Shown here in pieces: positions 32,601-44,275 of a stretch of 64,000 nt of DNA. A model generated the notes under the pieces. That model had not been told where the DNA came from. It did no database searches and was given only the letters and a program-made list of their open reading frames with translations. Origin of the DNA: Ailurus styani (Eukaryota; Chordata; Mammalia; Carnivora; Ailuridae); NCBI GenBank assembly GCA_002007465.1, contig LNAC01000065.1, positions 1,350,570 through 1,414,569 on the forward strand, in the 5' to 3' direction. Numbering within the stretch: position 1 is the first letter of the stretch; each line of letters starts with the position of its first letter. The position numbers and the translations under genes were made by a program.

Positions 32601-35430
32601 ATTCTTTTTCTCCAATTTATGTTAACTTTTTTTTTTTTTTTTCCCCTGTTGGTTTGAACTTCCTTTTACCCATCTTGGACTCCTCTTCCAGCTAGTGAAT
32701 GAATCCATTTTATTGCTCCTTTGTGAAGCAAATAGTAGTAGAGTGAATTTGGAAAACTTCTAGTATACCCTTTAGGTTCCCAGTCCTAGAATTTACTCCC
32801 AAATAAATTCTTAAAATACTTTGCCATTGTCGGATAAATGCTTTGGACTCAGACATATTTGTGAAGGGAGCTCTCCTCTCCTCTTCTCTCCTCCCCCCCT
32901 CCCCTCTCCCCAATTTATTTGAGAGAGAGAGAAAGAGCAGGAGAGCAGGAGTGGTAGAGAGGGAGAAGGAGGCTGCCCATCGTGCAGGGAGCCTGCCTGA
33001 TGGGGGCTCAACCCCAGGACCCTGGGATCATGACCTAAGCCAAAGGCAGACACTTAACCAACTGAGCCACCCAGGTGCCCCAAGGGAACATCTTCTTTAA
33101 GAAGAGAGAGAGAGAGCGTAGTATTTAAGAGGTTCTTTAAAAATTAATACTATTTTAATTTTTGTATCAATCATACAGTCACATAATTCAGAATTTTAAG
33201 AAAATATACAATGAAAACTCCTTCCCATCCCATCCCCTTTGGTAAACTTTATTACTAGTTACTTGGTATTCTTCTGGAGTTTATGGGTGTGTAAGCAAAT
33301 ATCAATATATATGCATGGCTTACTTAAAATTGTATCTTGAAAATAAATTGCCCCTAAGATTGATCTATGTGATCATGCCCAGTGAGTCTGTATGAACTTC
33401 CAGTATATAATGAAGTATGGCATATTTTTCTCTAGTGGTTGCGTGCACCTTGGGGACATCTCATCAGAGCTTGTGAAAATAGAGGGTCGGTAACCCTTGT
33501 AAAATTGCTCCTAGTCATAAGTAAATGAGTAGAGTGCCTTGTACTTTCTTCATCTTTAAACAGTTATGTTCAGATGAGAAATTAATAATATGGGTTTCTT
33601 ATCTCCATCTCTAACCCTTTGGGCTTTTATTTGACTTTGAAGTGTCTGGATTTTAAAAATTGCTTTCTGAGCATCAGAATGAGAATTGTTATTTGTTTAC
33701 TTTTAGATGCCTGTCTTAGATGTCAAGCTGAAAACAAACAAGAGGATTGTGTTGGTATGTTGTAATTTCATTCTCTTGCTTTTCCAACTGAAGGTTTTCT
33801 CTCAGTGGGGATGTTTGAATTTGCAATTAAGATTGACTTTATCAATACACAAAAACTGTAAAGCAGTGATCCATTAATATAAAATGTGTTGGTTCTCTAA
33901 AGGCCTTAATGGAATAATCCGCAAGTACTTTTATTGCCTGTAATTAAGAATTGATTATATATTTTAGACATGGGTGTAGTAAATATTTCATATTCAAAAA
34001 AGAAATCCTTCTTTTCTATTGAGAAAATTATAAAGTAAGGAATTTGTCAAAACATCATTTAAATTTAACTGTATTATAGGTCAGATTTGGAGGGTTTTAT
34101 TCTAATAAAGCACTTCAGTTTTCAGTACTCTTATGATACACTGTTTAACTTTTCAACTAAGATAGAAAAAATTTAAGTATCAAGATTTTTTCCAATCTAG
34201 TTTATATATGGAAATCTATTAAATTTTGCTAATAGTCTGGGACTACAAAAGTTGTCTTAGGCTAAACGTTTTAGCAATTCAAAGGTTTTTATGTCCTAGT
34301 CCTTGAGGTCATCACTTCTAGATTGCTATATATAAAAGCTTTTCTGAAGATGAAAGGTTAACTTTGTACTTTGTGTTTGCATGGTTTACATACAGCTTCT
34401 TAATAATGATTTATGTGGTATTTATCATATCCTGTTTCTTCATCCTGAAACACTCAGAATGATTTCCCCTTGCTTCCTACTCCCTATAGCTAATTTTCAT
34501 AAGAAGATGTAGAGTTTTTTCATATTTTTTTTTCCTATTTCTTTCATTGTTCTATTTTGATATAGGTCAAGAAAATGACAAATAAAGCCTACATTTGAGA
34601 ATGTATTTCAGATTATGGGTGACTTCCCTTGGTTTAAAAAATATTAACGGGAATTGTGAGGTTCAGGCCACCTTTCTTTGACCACAAAGAGACCTCTCTT
34701 TCCAGCCAGCCACTTTGAAAAGTTAATGTATTTATCACATGAGGAATTGCACTGCTTATGGATGACTTAACACAGTTCATCACCACTTCTGGAGAATAAC
34801 TCAGTAGATGTACAGCTGATAATGTTTCGAAGCATGGCATCTATTTATAATAGGCTACTATGAACTCAAAATATTTAAAACTCATTATGTTGGTAAATAA
34901 AAATCAGGAGTATATTTCTTAATAAAATAAAGCTCAAAAGGTTTCCAGGTCAGTGTATGACTGAGAAGTTCTGGGATCTCAGGAAGGCTCAAGTTCTTTA
35001 ATCTCCTAACTTCAGGAAGACAGCATGTGGAGCTGTGTAGGGGCTGAGGGCCACCACATCACCCACAGATTCTAAACAATGATGGAAAGTCCCCTAATCA
35101 CAGCGCCTCATCTCACTTCTTAAGTGTAATTTACACAGGTAAGTTTTTATTTCTTTATAGATAGAAAAAATATTGACCAGTTAGCCATCTTGATTCAAGA
35201 TTATGAACCATGATTATTCATCATAATATGAAATAATCTATAATTTGAGTTCAGTAATTTAAATTAAAATATGTAATGTCAAGTGATCTTTTTTTTTTTT
35301 TCCCCTTTCAGTGGTCTGGGGAGAATGTAATCATTCCTTTCACAACTGCTGCATGTCCCTGTGGGTGAAACAGAACAATCGCTGCCCTCTCTGCCAGCAA
35401 GATTGGGTGGTCCAAAGAATCGGGAAATGA
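29522..35430 (+). CDS. RNF7: RNF7 (RBX2/SAG/ROC2), RING-H2 E3 ligase subunit; gene span
   Basis: RNF7 is the RING subunit of cullin-RING ubiquitin ligases. It pairs mainly with CUL5, recruits the ubiquitin-charged E2 and promotes cullin neddylation with UBE2F; it is also a redox-sensitive zinc protein (family knowledge). Three coding exons of 175, 48 and 119 bp join in phase to 342 bp, or 113 residues, the same length as the human protein as I recall it. The N-terminus (1-27) is a flexible acidic/Ser-rich tail. Residues 28-46 ([19 protein letters not shown]) form the cullin-binding strand. The RING-H2 ligands are visible among C47, C50, C53, C61, C64, C73, C80, H82, H85, C88, C99 and C102. 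Introns are 4.0 kb and 1.6 kb, all splice sites are GT-AG, and no disabling change is seen. The multi-exon structure with a CpG-island promoter shows this is the parental gene, not a retrocopy. Confidence 0.98.
31402..31606 (+). mobile_element. CAN-SINE, young, in RNF7 intron 1
   Basis: Perfect duplication AAAAGTATTCTGG at 31389-31401 and 31607-31619. Head GGCGCCTGGGTGGCTCAGTG. Confidence 0.97.
32910..33080 (-). mobile_element. CAN-SINE, antisense, in RNF7 intron 1
   Basis: CAATTTATTTGAGAGAGAGA start, GATCATGACCTAAGCCAAAG, CCACCCAGGTGCCCC end. It is opposite in orientation to the SINE 1.3 kb upstream in the same intron. Confidence 0.93.
33150..33480 (-). mobile_element. possible L1-like 3' fragment, antisense
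   Basis: Text such as ATCATACAGTCACATAATTC and ATTGATCTATGTGATCATGC resembles reversed L1M 3' sequence, but the match is loose. Confidence 0.3.
33707..33754 (+). CDS. RNF7: RNF7 coding exon 2
   Basis: A 48-bp exon completing the Asp codon split from exon 1 and encoding [16 protein letters not shown], with RING ligands C61, C64 and C73. Acceptor ACTTTTAG, donor GTTG|GTATGT after codon position 1. Because 48 is a multiple of three and both junctions share a phase, skipping it would keep the frame but remove three zinc ligands. Confidence 0.97.
33755..35311. other. RNF7 intron 2
   Basis: AT-rich 1.56-kb intron, ending in a strong poly-T acceptor (TTTTTTCCCCTTTCAG). I see no interspersed repeat in it. 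Confidence 0.85.
35312..35430 (+). CDS. RNF7: RNF7 coding exon 3 (terminal)
   Basis: Encodes the second half of the RING-H2: [14 protein letters not shown] with C80, H82 and H85, the E2-contacting segment around [13 protein letters not shown] (C99, C102), and the end [11 protein letters not shown] followed by TGA at 35428-35430. Confidence 0.98.
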
Positions 35431-36500
35431 TGAGTGGTGGAACGCTTTCTTAGTGCATTTGTTTGGAGCCCTGGTAGATCTTGTTATCAAGTGCCCTACA
35501 AAGGCCAGGACACTCCAGGGAACTAATTCTGCAAATAGGAGGAGATGACTCTGCGGTCTTTTGGTACTCTTCAGAGGCATGGTTTGGCATTTTGTTAGTT
35601 TTATTTTCAAAAATTCTCTACAATTAAGAAGATAATTTATTAAAGATGGTCTTTCCTACCTCTGTGGTATGTGTCACACACACTGCTTAGAAGTGCTTTA
35701 AAGGAGGAGAGAGCTACAAATTGAATGACTTTATAATTTACTTATTGATATCCGAGGGGCTGTGGAAGCAGTTCCATTCGGAAGTGAACTTGTTGCATGC
35801 TTATAGTTGATCGGTTAAAAAAAAAAAGACAAAGTAACAAATAAAGTGCAGTTTAAAACCCAACTCTTATCCTTAATTTGTTCCTGATATTTATTTTTGG
35901 CTGGGAGGGAGTGATTCATGAAATCTTTATTTGATATAATGAAAATTTTAAGTTTGGACCAGTGAACAGGATAAATAAAATTTAACCTTTGGGCGTATGG
36001 AATTTCGATTGTCGTTTAAGCTATCATCCTCTGTCTGGCTCATCAAGAAAACCTAAATCTACATTCACCTCACTGTTCAGTCATTGGGTGGTAAAGAACA
36101 GAAGTATTTTCAAGTTCTGGTCAGATTATGTTGTAATTAAACTGTGTTTTAGGTGGAATGTTAATGAGGGGAAAATGTTTACCACTGTAGCATTGGATCA
36201 AAAAGTTTATTTTATTATACAATGTTTTAATAAATGGTTTATTCTGCTTACTTCATTTGAATTGTCATTATTACAATTTTACACACAACCTTAAACTTCG
36301 TGTTAATAAACTAATATGTCAAGTGAATGATTTTACTTAATTTGATAAAATATTCATATACTCTTATCTGGTAAAAATAAAACATTAAGTGTGGGAATAC
36401 ACTTAAATTTTATTAAACTTATTCACATTTAATGGAGGTTATTTTGTAACAGATTATGGACCACAAGTTTATTTTGAATTTTTCCATAATAAAGGCCATA
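35431..36500 (+). promoter_or_regulatory. RNF7 3' UTR with several poly(A) signals
   Basis: AATAAA occurs at 35840-35845, 35974-35979, 36229-36234, 36305-36310, 36376-36381 and 36488-36493. The first gives a 3' UTR of about 430 bases; the later ones allow roughly 0.5-1.1 kb. Which sites are used cannot be told from sequence. A 101-codon frame at 35989-36294 inside it is not considered coding. Confidence 0.6.
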
Positions 36501-36825
36501 GCTATGAATTTTAAAAACTAAAGTCTTAAAAACTTTGTCACCCATTTCTGTAGTTTGTCACTGTGAATCTTTTCATATCTAAGGAATGCAGCTACATAAA
36601 AGAATGTTAAAAACTAGAATTCATAGGCTTTCATATTGGCTACTATTAATCTGATTTCTCTGGAAATTATTGCTTTATTATGTGTTTTTTCATATTTTAC
36701 TGAAAAAATTATTACAGTGTAGGAGTAAAGCATCTTTTTATCATATAATATCAAGGGTAATACTGTCGACATAATTTATTGAAGTTCATGATGACCTAGA
36801 TTACTTGGCTGGATTATTTGTCAAG

Positions 36826-37031
36826 CTTTTTTTTTTTTTTAAGATTTTATTTATTTATTTATTTATTTATTTAGAGAAAGAGAATGCACGGTGTGGAAGG
36901 GCAGAGAGGGAGAGAGAGAGAAGCAGACTCCCCACTGAGCAGGGAGCCCAAAGCAGGGCTCATTCCCACAACCAGAGACCATGACCTGAACTGAAGGCAG
37001 ATGCTTAACCAACTGAGCCATCCAGGCGCCC
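36826..37031 (-). mobile_element. CAN-SINE, antisense
   Basis: Poly-T, AAGATTTTATTTATTTATTT with extra TTTA units, GAGACCATGACCTGAACTGA, reversed head CATCCAGGCGCCC. Confidence 0.94.
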
Positions 37032-37032
37032 T

Positions 37033-37206
37033 GATTTTATTTTAGAGAGCACACAGCATGAGAGGAGCAGAAGGAGAGGGAGATAATCTCCAGCAAACTC
37101 TGGTAAGCACAGAGCGCAACACTGGGCTCAGTCTCAGGTCCCTGAGATCATGATGAGCCAAAACCGGGAGTCGGACGTTTATCCGACTGAGACACCCAGG
37201 CACCCC
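37033..37206 (-). mobile_element. CAN-SINE, antisense, abutting the previous one
   Basis: GATTTTATTTTAGAGAGCAC start, CCCTGAGATCATGATGAGCC, GACACCCAGGCACCCC end. It is more diverged than its neighbour, which probably inserted at its A tail. Confidence 0.9.
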
Positions 37207-37839
37207 AATCAGGCTTCTTTCCTGTAGAGTTACTCTTTCCCTTTTTCCATACTGCATTCTTCCCTAAGTGCAGATAACACTTAGGAAGTGGGAGTTAAGC
37301 TTCTACTTCTTGAGGGTAGAGTATTCCATTATTTGGAATTCTTTAGCATAGGATATTTATCTTTTCTCCATTTATTTAATCACTTATCTATATCAGTAAA
37401 TAGTGATGAGTTCTTTTGGAAAGATTAAAACTTATAAATTCCTTGGAATTGAAGGGTTCTTAGACTACTCTGGATAGAATACCATTTATGTAATGATACC
37501 TGTGTAAGGAAGGGTAGGGGGATAAAAAAAGAAATACAAGGAAAACAGTTTAAGCAACATATTCCAAACACACTATAGATTAAGTCCCAAAGTATAATCA
37601 CACTTTCAACATCTCATTTTGAGGTCTCCAAAAATCTTAGTATATGCTACAGAATTTCTTTCCCAACATACTAATATACACAAAATTAAGCATTAGAGTG
37701 AAGTTCTAGCTGGTTGCTTTTCAATCTATGATCTTTTATTACACTTCAGATCTTCAAAATAGATTTTTTTTTTGCCTTAGGTAACCTAAACATTAAATTG
37801 TCACATAACATGTCACCTTAATTTAAAAAAATGATTTGA

Positions 37840-38034
37840 AGGCACCTGGGTAGCTCAGTGGGTTAAAGCCTCTGCCTTCGGCTCGGCTCAGGTCATGATC
37901 TCAGGGTCCTGGGATCGAGGCCCGCACCGGGCTCCCTGCTCAGCGGGGAGGCTGCTTCTTCCTCTCTCTCTGCCTGCCTTTCAGCCTACTTGTGATCTCT
38001 CTCCCTCTGTGAAATAAATAAATAAAATCTTAAA
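37840..38034 (+). mobile_element. CAN-SINE
   Basis: GGCACCTGGGTAGCTCAGTG head with a local GGCTCGGCTCAGG duplication, AATAAATAAATAAAATCTT tail; similar flanks AAAATGATTTG and AAAATTATTTG. Confidence 0.94.
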
Positions 38035-38035
38035 A

Positions 38036-38925
38036 TTATTTGGTGTTTTTTTTTTAAGAAAGCAACCATGTGATTAACATCATATCTTAATAGAAAACTG
38101 ACTGAGAGCTAGAAGTATATTACTAGCAAAGACTTTTAAAAAGTTACTATATGAGTTTACATATGGTAAATGTGTCTCCATTGAACATCTGCTGAAAACT
38201 TAGAATTGAGCAGATTTGGGGTTAAATATGGAGGTAAAGACCTAGACAAATGACAAAGTGAGAAAATTCTTCCTACAGAGATGCAGTTATTTCAAGCCAC
38301 TACCTCTGCCCCAAACCGTATGTCACAACACATTCTACATACCCTTACTTTTTCAGGGATTTTCAATTGAAGAATCAATATAAAGGGAAAAATGAAAATA
38401 AAGCAAAAATATAACATTAATGACAGTCAACTTAGAGAAACACAGATTGCATCATGAAAGATAAGAAAATACTACCTAAAGGCATATAATTTACTAATTG
38501 TGAAAGATGGACAAAATTTGTTAAGCATGTTGTATTGCATTCCTCTTTAGAGTATTTAGAGTAAGCAGCCCATAAAATGTTTGCAGTGCAGTATAGTGTA
38601 TACATAGAATATAGATTTTATACTTCTAGTACATATTTGTAATTTTATAGGCAATAAATTATATGTAGTACTATATATAGTACAATGTATTACAAGTAAA
38701 GCTAGATAGATGGATAGCTAGATAGTACTGCTTTTTTCCTTGTGATAGGACCTATTAGAGAAACGATGAAGCTGATAATGTCTACTTACCATTTGGTATT
38801 GTTTCAAAGATTTATGGCCCCAAGTTAACTGTTGAGACATAAGCTAAGAACATAAACACTGAATAAGATGTTACATTGCATCTGACATGAGGAATAAATT
38901 TAGAGAGTAAAAACTGAATGCGTTT
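38036..38925. other. unassigned AT-rich sequence
   Basis: No gene or repeat family recognised; a short TAGA-rich run lies near 38700-38727. Confidence 0.35.
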
Positions 38926-38942
38926 TTAAAATTGGCATTGTA

Positions 38943-39109
38943 GGGGTGCCTGGGTGGCTCAGTTGATTAGGTGTCTGCCTTCAGCTCAGGTCATGGCCCC
39001 AGGGTCCTGGGATCAAGTCCCATGTCTGGCTCCCTGCTCAGTGGAGAGCCTGCTTCTCCCTCTCCTCCCTGCTTGTGCTCTCTTTCCCAAATGATAAAAT
39101 CTTAAAAAA
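38943..39109 (+). mobile_element. CAN-SINE
   Basis: GGGGTGCCTGGGTGGCTCAG head; flanked by AAAATTGGCATTGTA on both sides (around 38929-38943 and 39113-39127). Confidence 0.95.
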
Positions 39110-39129
39110 AAAAAAATTGGCATTGTATA

Positions 39130-40325
39130 CTGCTGTTTCTTTTTTCCCTCTGAGGAAGTCATTAGTTATGCTGTTTCCTCCTACTAAACTTGTATAGACA
39201 TTAACCATTCTTTTTAGGCATATGTTCTGTGGATGCAGAGGAAGATTTAGATGTGTACTAGTCAAGCAGCTCAGAAATTACTCTCTCACAGATGAGTGAG
39301 CACCAATATAGATAGCTTAGTGATCAGCCTTATATGTCCATAGTAGTAATTTGCTAAGGAGACAGTCCAGTTTACTATTTTCTCTGTATATGGAAAAAGA
39401 TAAGTATTCATTTTTCTTGACAGAGTTCATTCTTTTTGCAATGACTGAAATTAAAAAAAATCTCCACAAAAGCCAGTTATTACAGTTGTAAATACATTGG
39501 TTCACGATAGGAAAATAAGATTCCATTTCAAACCCCTTACTCCCTGAAAAACAAGGCATATTTTGATTCAACTTTGTTGAACTTAGGTTTGGCTTACTTT
39601 AAGCACATGTGTGTGTATGGATATGTAGGTGTAGTATGACACATGTATTCATCCATTCATTAAACTCACTGTTCTCATTGTTTGGGTACATAAAAGAGTC
39701 AGAAAAGTAATCTCCTTGAAGGATAATTTTGTTTACAAGAAGATGTTTGAGCTGCAACTGGAAAATGTATCTCCAATGCAGCAATCTGAAAACTTATATT
39801 GTAGACAGGACAGTAAAGAGTTTTGGATAGTGGAGTGACTAAGTAAAAATTGATGAGAAAGCCACTGAAACATAATATCTATTTCTAGAAGAAAAACAAT
39901 AAATAACATGGGAAGGATGAATGGATGGAAAGATTGAGGAAAGCCCTGTAAGCCAAGAATGGGGAAGAATCCCTTTACTATATAGTAGACATTGGGAAAT
40001 CAGATATCTATATTTAATAATTCTTTAATAATTTAAAGAATTTAAATATTCTTAAATGTTTTTAATAAATCTTCATAAAAATTATATATGCAGAAATGTG
40101 TTCAAGCAGTATACCTAATCTAACAAGACTAGTGTGATAGTTACATAGGAGTTGGGCATTTACAGTAAGATCAGTAGAACTATATTTAACAAATAACTTA
40201 CTCTAAAGGGAGTAAAAATAGTAATTATGATTTTGTACAAATTATTTTATATTTATATTTAACTCCATTTAGTGTGCATAATTTAGACATCATACCTCAC
40301 TTTTTTAAGTTTTAAATGGATTCGA
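39130..40325. other. unassigned AT-rich sequence
   Basis: No gene or repeat recognised. Confidence 0.35.
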
Positions 40326-40340
40326 CTATGTTGCATTTAT

Positions 40341-40532
40341 TTTTTTAAAGATTTTATTTACTTTTTTGGCAGAGAGAGATCACAAGTAGGCAGAGAGGCA
40401 GGCAGAGAGAGAGGAGGAAGCAGGCTCCCCGCGGAGCAGGGAGCCCGATGTGGGTCTTGATCCCAGGACCCCGAAATCATGACCTGAGCCGAAGGCAGAG
40501 GCTTTAACCCACTGAGCCACCCAGGTGCCCAG
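40341..40532 (-). mobile_element. CAN-SINE, antisense, young
   Basis: Perfect 15-bp duplication CTATGTTGCATTTAT at 40326-40340 and 40533-40547. Confidence 0.97.
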
Positions 40533-41135
40533 CTATGTTGCATTTATAACATACTTTCGAATTACAGGTTATTACTGTCCTTATTTGAAAGTCAAGAGAG
40601 CTGAAATGTCAAGAGAACTGACCTAGTAACATGTTAACAGATTCCAACCAAAATTCTTGTTTCAGATTTTTAGGGGCACATTGTTTCAGTTTAGAGTAGC
40701 AGCTGGAAAGAGTGTTGCACCCATCTTCGTAGTTTATTCAGATTGTTTTTTTTTTTTGTAAATTAATGATACTTCCAAATAATTTTTTTCAGTTTTTCTT
40801 TAAAATTACATGGTGTGTGTGTGCGTGTGTGCATGCTTGTGTCCTTTTTCAAGTTCTGTTATTGAAGATGCTTTTCTAGGTCATATTTAATGTAATAACT
40901 TTGCTAATATGGTTGATTTTTTAAAGTATATTGAAACATTTGTGTGTTGATTAGAAATGAATTTTCTTTCATGTTTTTTGTAATCCTGGTTATGTAGTAC
41001 ATGCATATTAAATAACAGTAGATTTTTAAAAATTAATTACAATACACAAACATGTTTGACCACGCAAATGTTTGTCATTGTACAGTGAACTAATTGAGTA
41101 GCTTTTTGTTTGTTGTTTTTAAAAGGATGTATTCA

Positions 41136-41347
41136 GGGCACCTGGGTGGCTCAGTGGGTTAAAGCCTCTGCTTTCAGCTCAGGTCATGATCTCAGCATCC
41201 TGGGATCGAGGCCCGCATCGGGCTCTCTGCTCAGCAGGGAGCCTGCTTCCTCCTCTCTCTCTGCTGGCCTCTCTGCCTACTTGTAATCTCTCTGTGTCAA
41301 ATAAATAAGTAAAAAATCTTAAAAAAAAAAAGATATCCTAAAAAAAA
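41136..41347 (+). mobile_element. CAN-SINE, young, with a bipartite A tail
   Basis: Perfect 15-bp duplication AAAAGGATGTATTCA at 41121-41135 and 41348-41362. The tail is interrupted by GATATCCT between two A runs. Confidence 0.97.
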
Positions 41348-41362
41348 AAAAGGATGTATTCA

Positions 41363-42735
41363 TAAAATGTGAACCAAATATTTGGCTTTGCAGTGAAGAG
41401 GGAAATAATAAGGATGTCGAGTTATTTTAGTCGGCATGACAGTATATAAATGAAATGTGAAGGATGGTGGTAATAAGTATATTTTCCACACAGCAAAACT
41501 GCAGGCCTATAGCCTAACAAAGCTCTGTTTCTACTGTACATCAGCATCTGAGGGTAGAAGAGGAGGAGGGGCTGGGACAAAGCAGCACTGATGCTACCCG
41601 TCCTGGGATGATATCAGCTCATCTGCATAGCCATCTGAAAGTTTAGTATATATTGTTTCATCAGAAAGAACACACTGTGACATTTAATTATGAGCACCAA
41701 AGCAAAAGTTAAGCATTGAACAGATTTTTCTTTCCATTTGTTTAAACAATGTTGATTTTATTTTACTAGTGTATTGGAAATACGTTTGTCATCTTCAGCT
41801 CTTTAATTTTCCGTCTAGGCAGAGGTGCATTTGTCTATTACAGCCAACATCCAAATCAGTAAATCTTACCCCATCAAACCCATTACTTCTTATACAGTAT
41901 GTTCCCATTACTGTCCTGAAGTGCAATTCATAAATGTCTCCACACATAATTAAAATATGTAAAATAACTTAATTGTAATGTCTAAATATGTAATATGAAG
42001 TAACTTAATTGCAATATCAAATGAAAATAAAATGAAAGTAATTGATAATTATTTGCATTTCAGTAGCTACATACTTGGGCATAATCACACCAGAAGGCAT
42101 AAAGAAGTAGGCTGACGCATGTATGGATGTGTGTGTCTGTGATCACTGCATATAGACAGCAGTAACACCAACTGCTGTGACTCCGGAACATGGGAACATT
42201 TCCACTGATGGTAAGAACTTTCCCACCCAGGTGGTGGATCATGCTTAGTAAAGCTCCAAACAAAACAATGTACAGTCTTCTGATTTACATGTTAGTTGCA
42301 TGGTTGGACATTTCAATGACATGGTTAGTGAATATTCACTTGGCAGTCTTCTAGGCCTAAAGAATAAGCTCAAAATTGTTTTATTTAGTTGAAGCTAATG
42401 TAGAAGTCTTCAGGATAAAAAAAAAGTTTAAGTGTTCCTTCAGAAGTTTAGTAGACATCTGATAAGAAAGGTAACTATTTTTAAAAAATGGTTTTTTCTT
42501 TTTAAAGTTACTCCCAAGGGCTACCTTTTCAGGGTAATGCTTTGAAAAGAAAATTAGAAAATTTCCATGTTTAGTAAAAGCCCAGTTTAAAAATATATAT
42601 ATTTAAAGGAAAAATTACAAGGAAAATCAGAATTAAAGCACAAATATACTTGAAGTTCTTCTTTTGCCCTTTTATGTCATTCTGTTTCTGCCATGGTTAG
42701 GTTTTGTTCAACAAAATAATGTCTTATAGGAAAAG
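41363..42735. other. unassigned AT-rich sequence
   Basis: No gene or repeat family recognised. Confidence 0.35.
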
Positions 42736-42744
42736 TATCTTCTC

Positions 42745-43000
42745 TGCATTGTGGCACTCCATTTAGTGGCTGAGAGCTAACTTTACAGCCAGGATACCTG
42801 AATTTGAGTCTCAGCATCTCCACTTGGGTGGATGAGGTGGAAGTGGTGGTCACTTGTGTGACCTTAAATGAGTCACTTACCTCCGTTTTCTCCTATACAA
42901 TGCAAATAATAATAATACCTCCCTCTCTAGATTGTTTTGCGACTTGAACACCAAGTGAATTCATACACATGTAAAACATTGAGAACAGTTAAGTACTCCT
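42745..43000 (+). mobile_element. MIR element
   Basis: Sense MIR order: TTTAGTGGCTGAGAGCTAAC, CTTGTGTGACCTTAAATGAG, TCACTTACCTCCGTTTTCTC, AATAATAATACCTCCC and a decayed 3' end. Confidence 0.8.
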
Positions 43001-43092
43001 ATTACTTCATTTTAGTCAATTTTGAAAGCTCCTTTAATAGAAGTGGCATTTAAAAAATAATGTATTTTTAGTTATTGGGTAAAGGACTCTTT

Positions 43093-43298
43093 TTTTTTTT
43101 TTTAAAGATTTTATTTATTCATTTGACACAGAGAGAGAGATTACAAGTAGGCAGAGAGTCAGGCAGAGAGAGAGGAGAGAGGAGGAAGCAGGCTCCCTGC
43201 CGAGCAGAGAGCCCGATGCGGGCCTCGATCCCAGGACCCTGGGATCATGACCTGAGCCGAAGGCAGCGGCTTTAACCCACTGAGCCACCCAGGCGCCC
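43093..43298 (-). mobile_element. CAN-SINE, antisense, young
   Basis: Duplication TGGGTAAAGGACTCTT at 43077-43092 and 43299-43314. Contains GAGAGGAGAGAGGAGGAAG and GATCATGACCTGAGCCGAAG. Confidence 0.96.
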
Positions 43299-43356
43299 TG
43301 GGTAAAGGACTCTTAACTGTTCTCAATAAAAATTTTGTAAGAAAAAGTTAATCGTT

Positions 43357-43551
43357 GGGGTGCCTGAGTGGCTTAGTCATTAAGTGTTTGCCTTCATGGT
43401 CATGATCCCGGGGTCCTGGGATTGAGCCCCTCATCAGGCTCCCTGCTCAGCTGGGAACCTGCTTCTCCCTCTCCCACTCCCCCTACTTGTGTTCCCTCTC
43501 TCACTGTGTCTCTATCAAATAAATAAAGTCTTTTAAAAAAAATTAAAAAAA
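43357..43551 (+). mobile_element. CAN-SINE
   Basis: GGGGTGCCTGAGTGGCTTAG head; flanked by AAAAAGTTAATCGT (43342-43355) and AAAAAGTTAATTGT (43552-43565). It is inverted relative to the SINE 58 bp upstream. Confidence 0.94.
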
Positions 43552-44035
43552 AAAAAGTTAATTGTAAACACAGGTTACTTTTCATACCATGAGCTTTTGT
43601 GAAGAGTCATTAGTGAGGCCTTTAATGACTTGCCTGTCACATTTTTTTCTAGTCATGGGGTCAACATGATTTCCAGATTTTATATTAAGAAAAGGTTTTA
43701 TAAATATTGAGCTCTCACTTTAATTTTAGGTTTTCCATCTTAGTAGAAATATTTTACTGGCTGTTGCAAATAAGCACATGGGGTACATTTTTTGACCCCT
43801 TGATTTTGCGGGAAACCCACAGAGCTTAGAAAATTTACCTTTTTTTAAGCCCTCATTTTTCATCTTCATAGCCTTTCAGAGCAGCGGTAGGTTTTACGAT
43901 CAGCCTTCTGCTTCCTCTTGTCTCTGCACTCAATAAAGCTGAGTCAGTGATCAGAACAGAACCTGCTTTTCCTAAGTTGGCTGCAGGCAAGCTTGCCCTG
44001 TGTGAGTGTAGTTGTGGTATAGAATAATAGAAAGA

Positions 44036-44275
44036 TTGCAATTTAGAAGTCGCTCAGCCTGGCTTGGAATCTTGACTCTATCATTTAATACCTGCGTTAT
44101 TCTGCACCAGATTCTTAACTTCTCTGTCCCTATCTGCTCAACTAAAATGGGAACAACAATATTATCTACCTCGTAGAGTTGCTATGAAGATTAACTTCAT
44201 TAATACATGTTAACTACCTGGAACAGTGCCTGAAACATAGAAAGCACTCAGTAACTATGAGCCATTATTATAGAT
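44036..44275 (+). mobile_element. MIR element, nearly full length
   Basis: Order GCCTGGCTTGGAATCTTGAC, TCTTAACTTCTCTGTCCCTA, TCTACCTCGTAGAGTTGCTA, GGAACAGTGCCTGAAACATA, AAGCACTCAGTAACTATGAG. Confidence 0.85.

Larger units (their letters stand above)
29697..33706. other. RNF7 intron 1
   Basis: A 4.0-kb intron carrying a sense SINE (31402-31606), an antisense SINE (32910-33080), an L2-like 3' fragment near 32320-32440 (AGATACTCAGTAATTGTGGG) and an L1-like antisense stretch at about 33150-33480. It ends with acceptor TTTGTTTACTTTTAG. No additional coding exon recognised. Confidence 0.85.

Noticed and set aside
35989..36294. 101-codon forward frame after RNF7
   Set aside because: It lies in the likely RNF7 3' UTR between poly(A) signals, AT-rich, without a domain or good start context.
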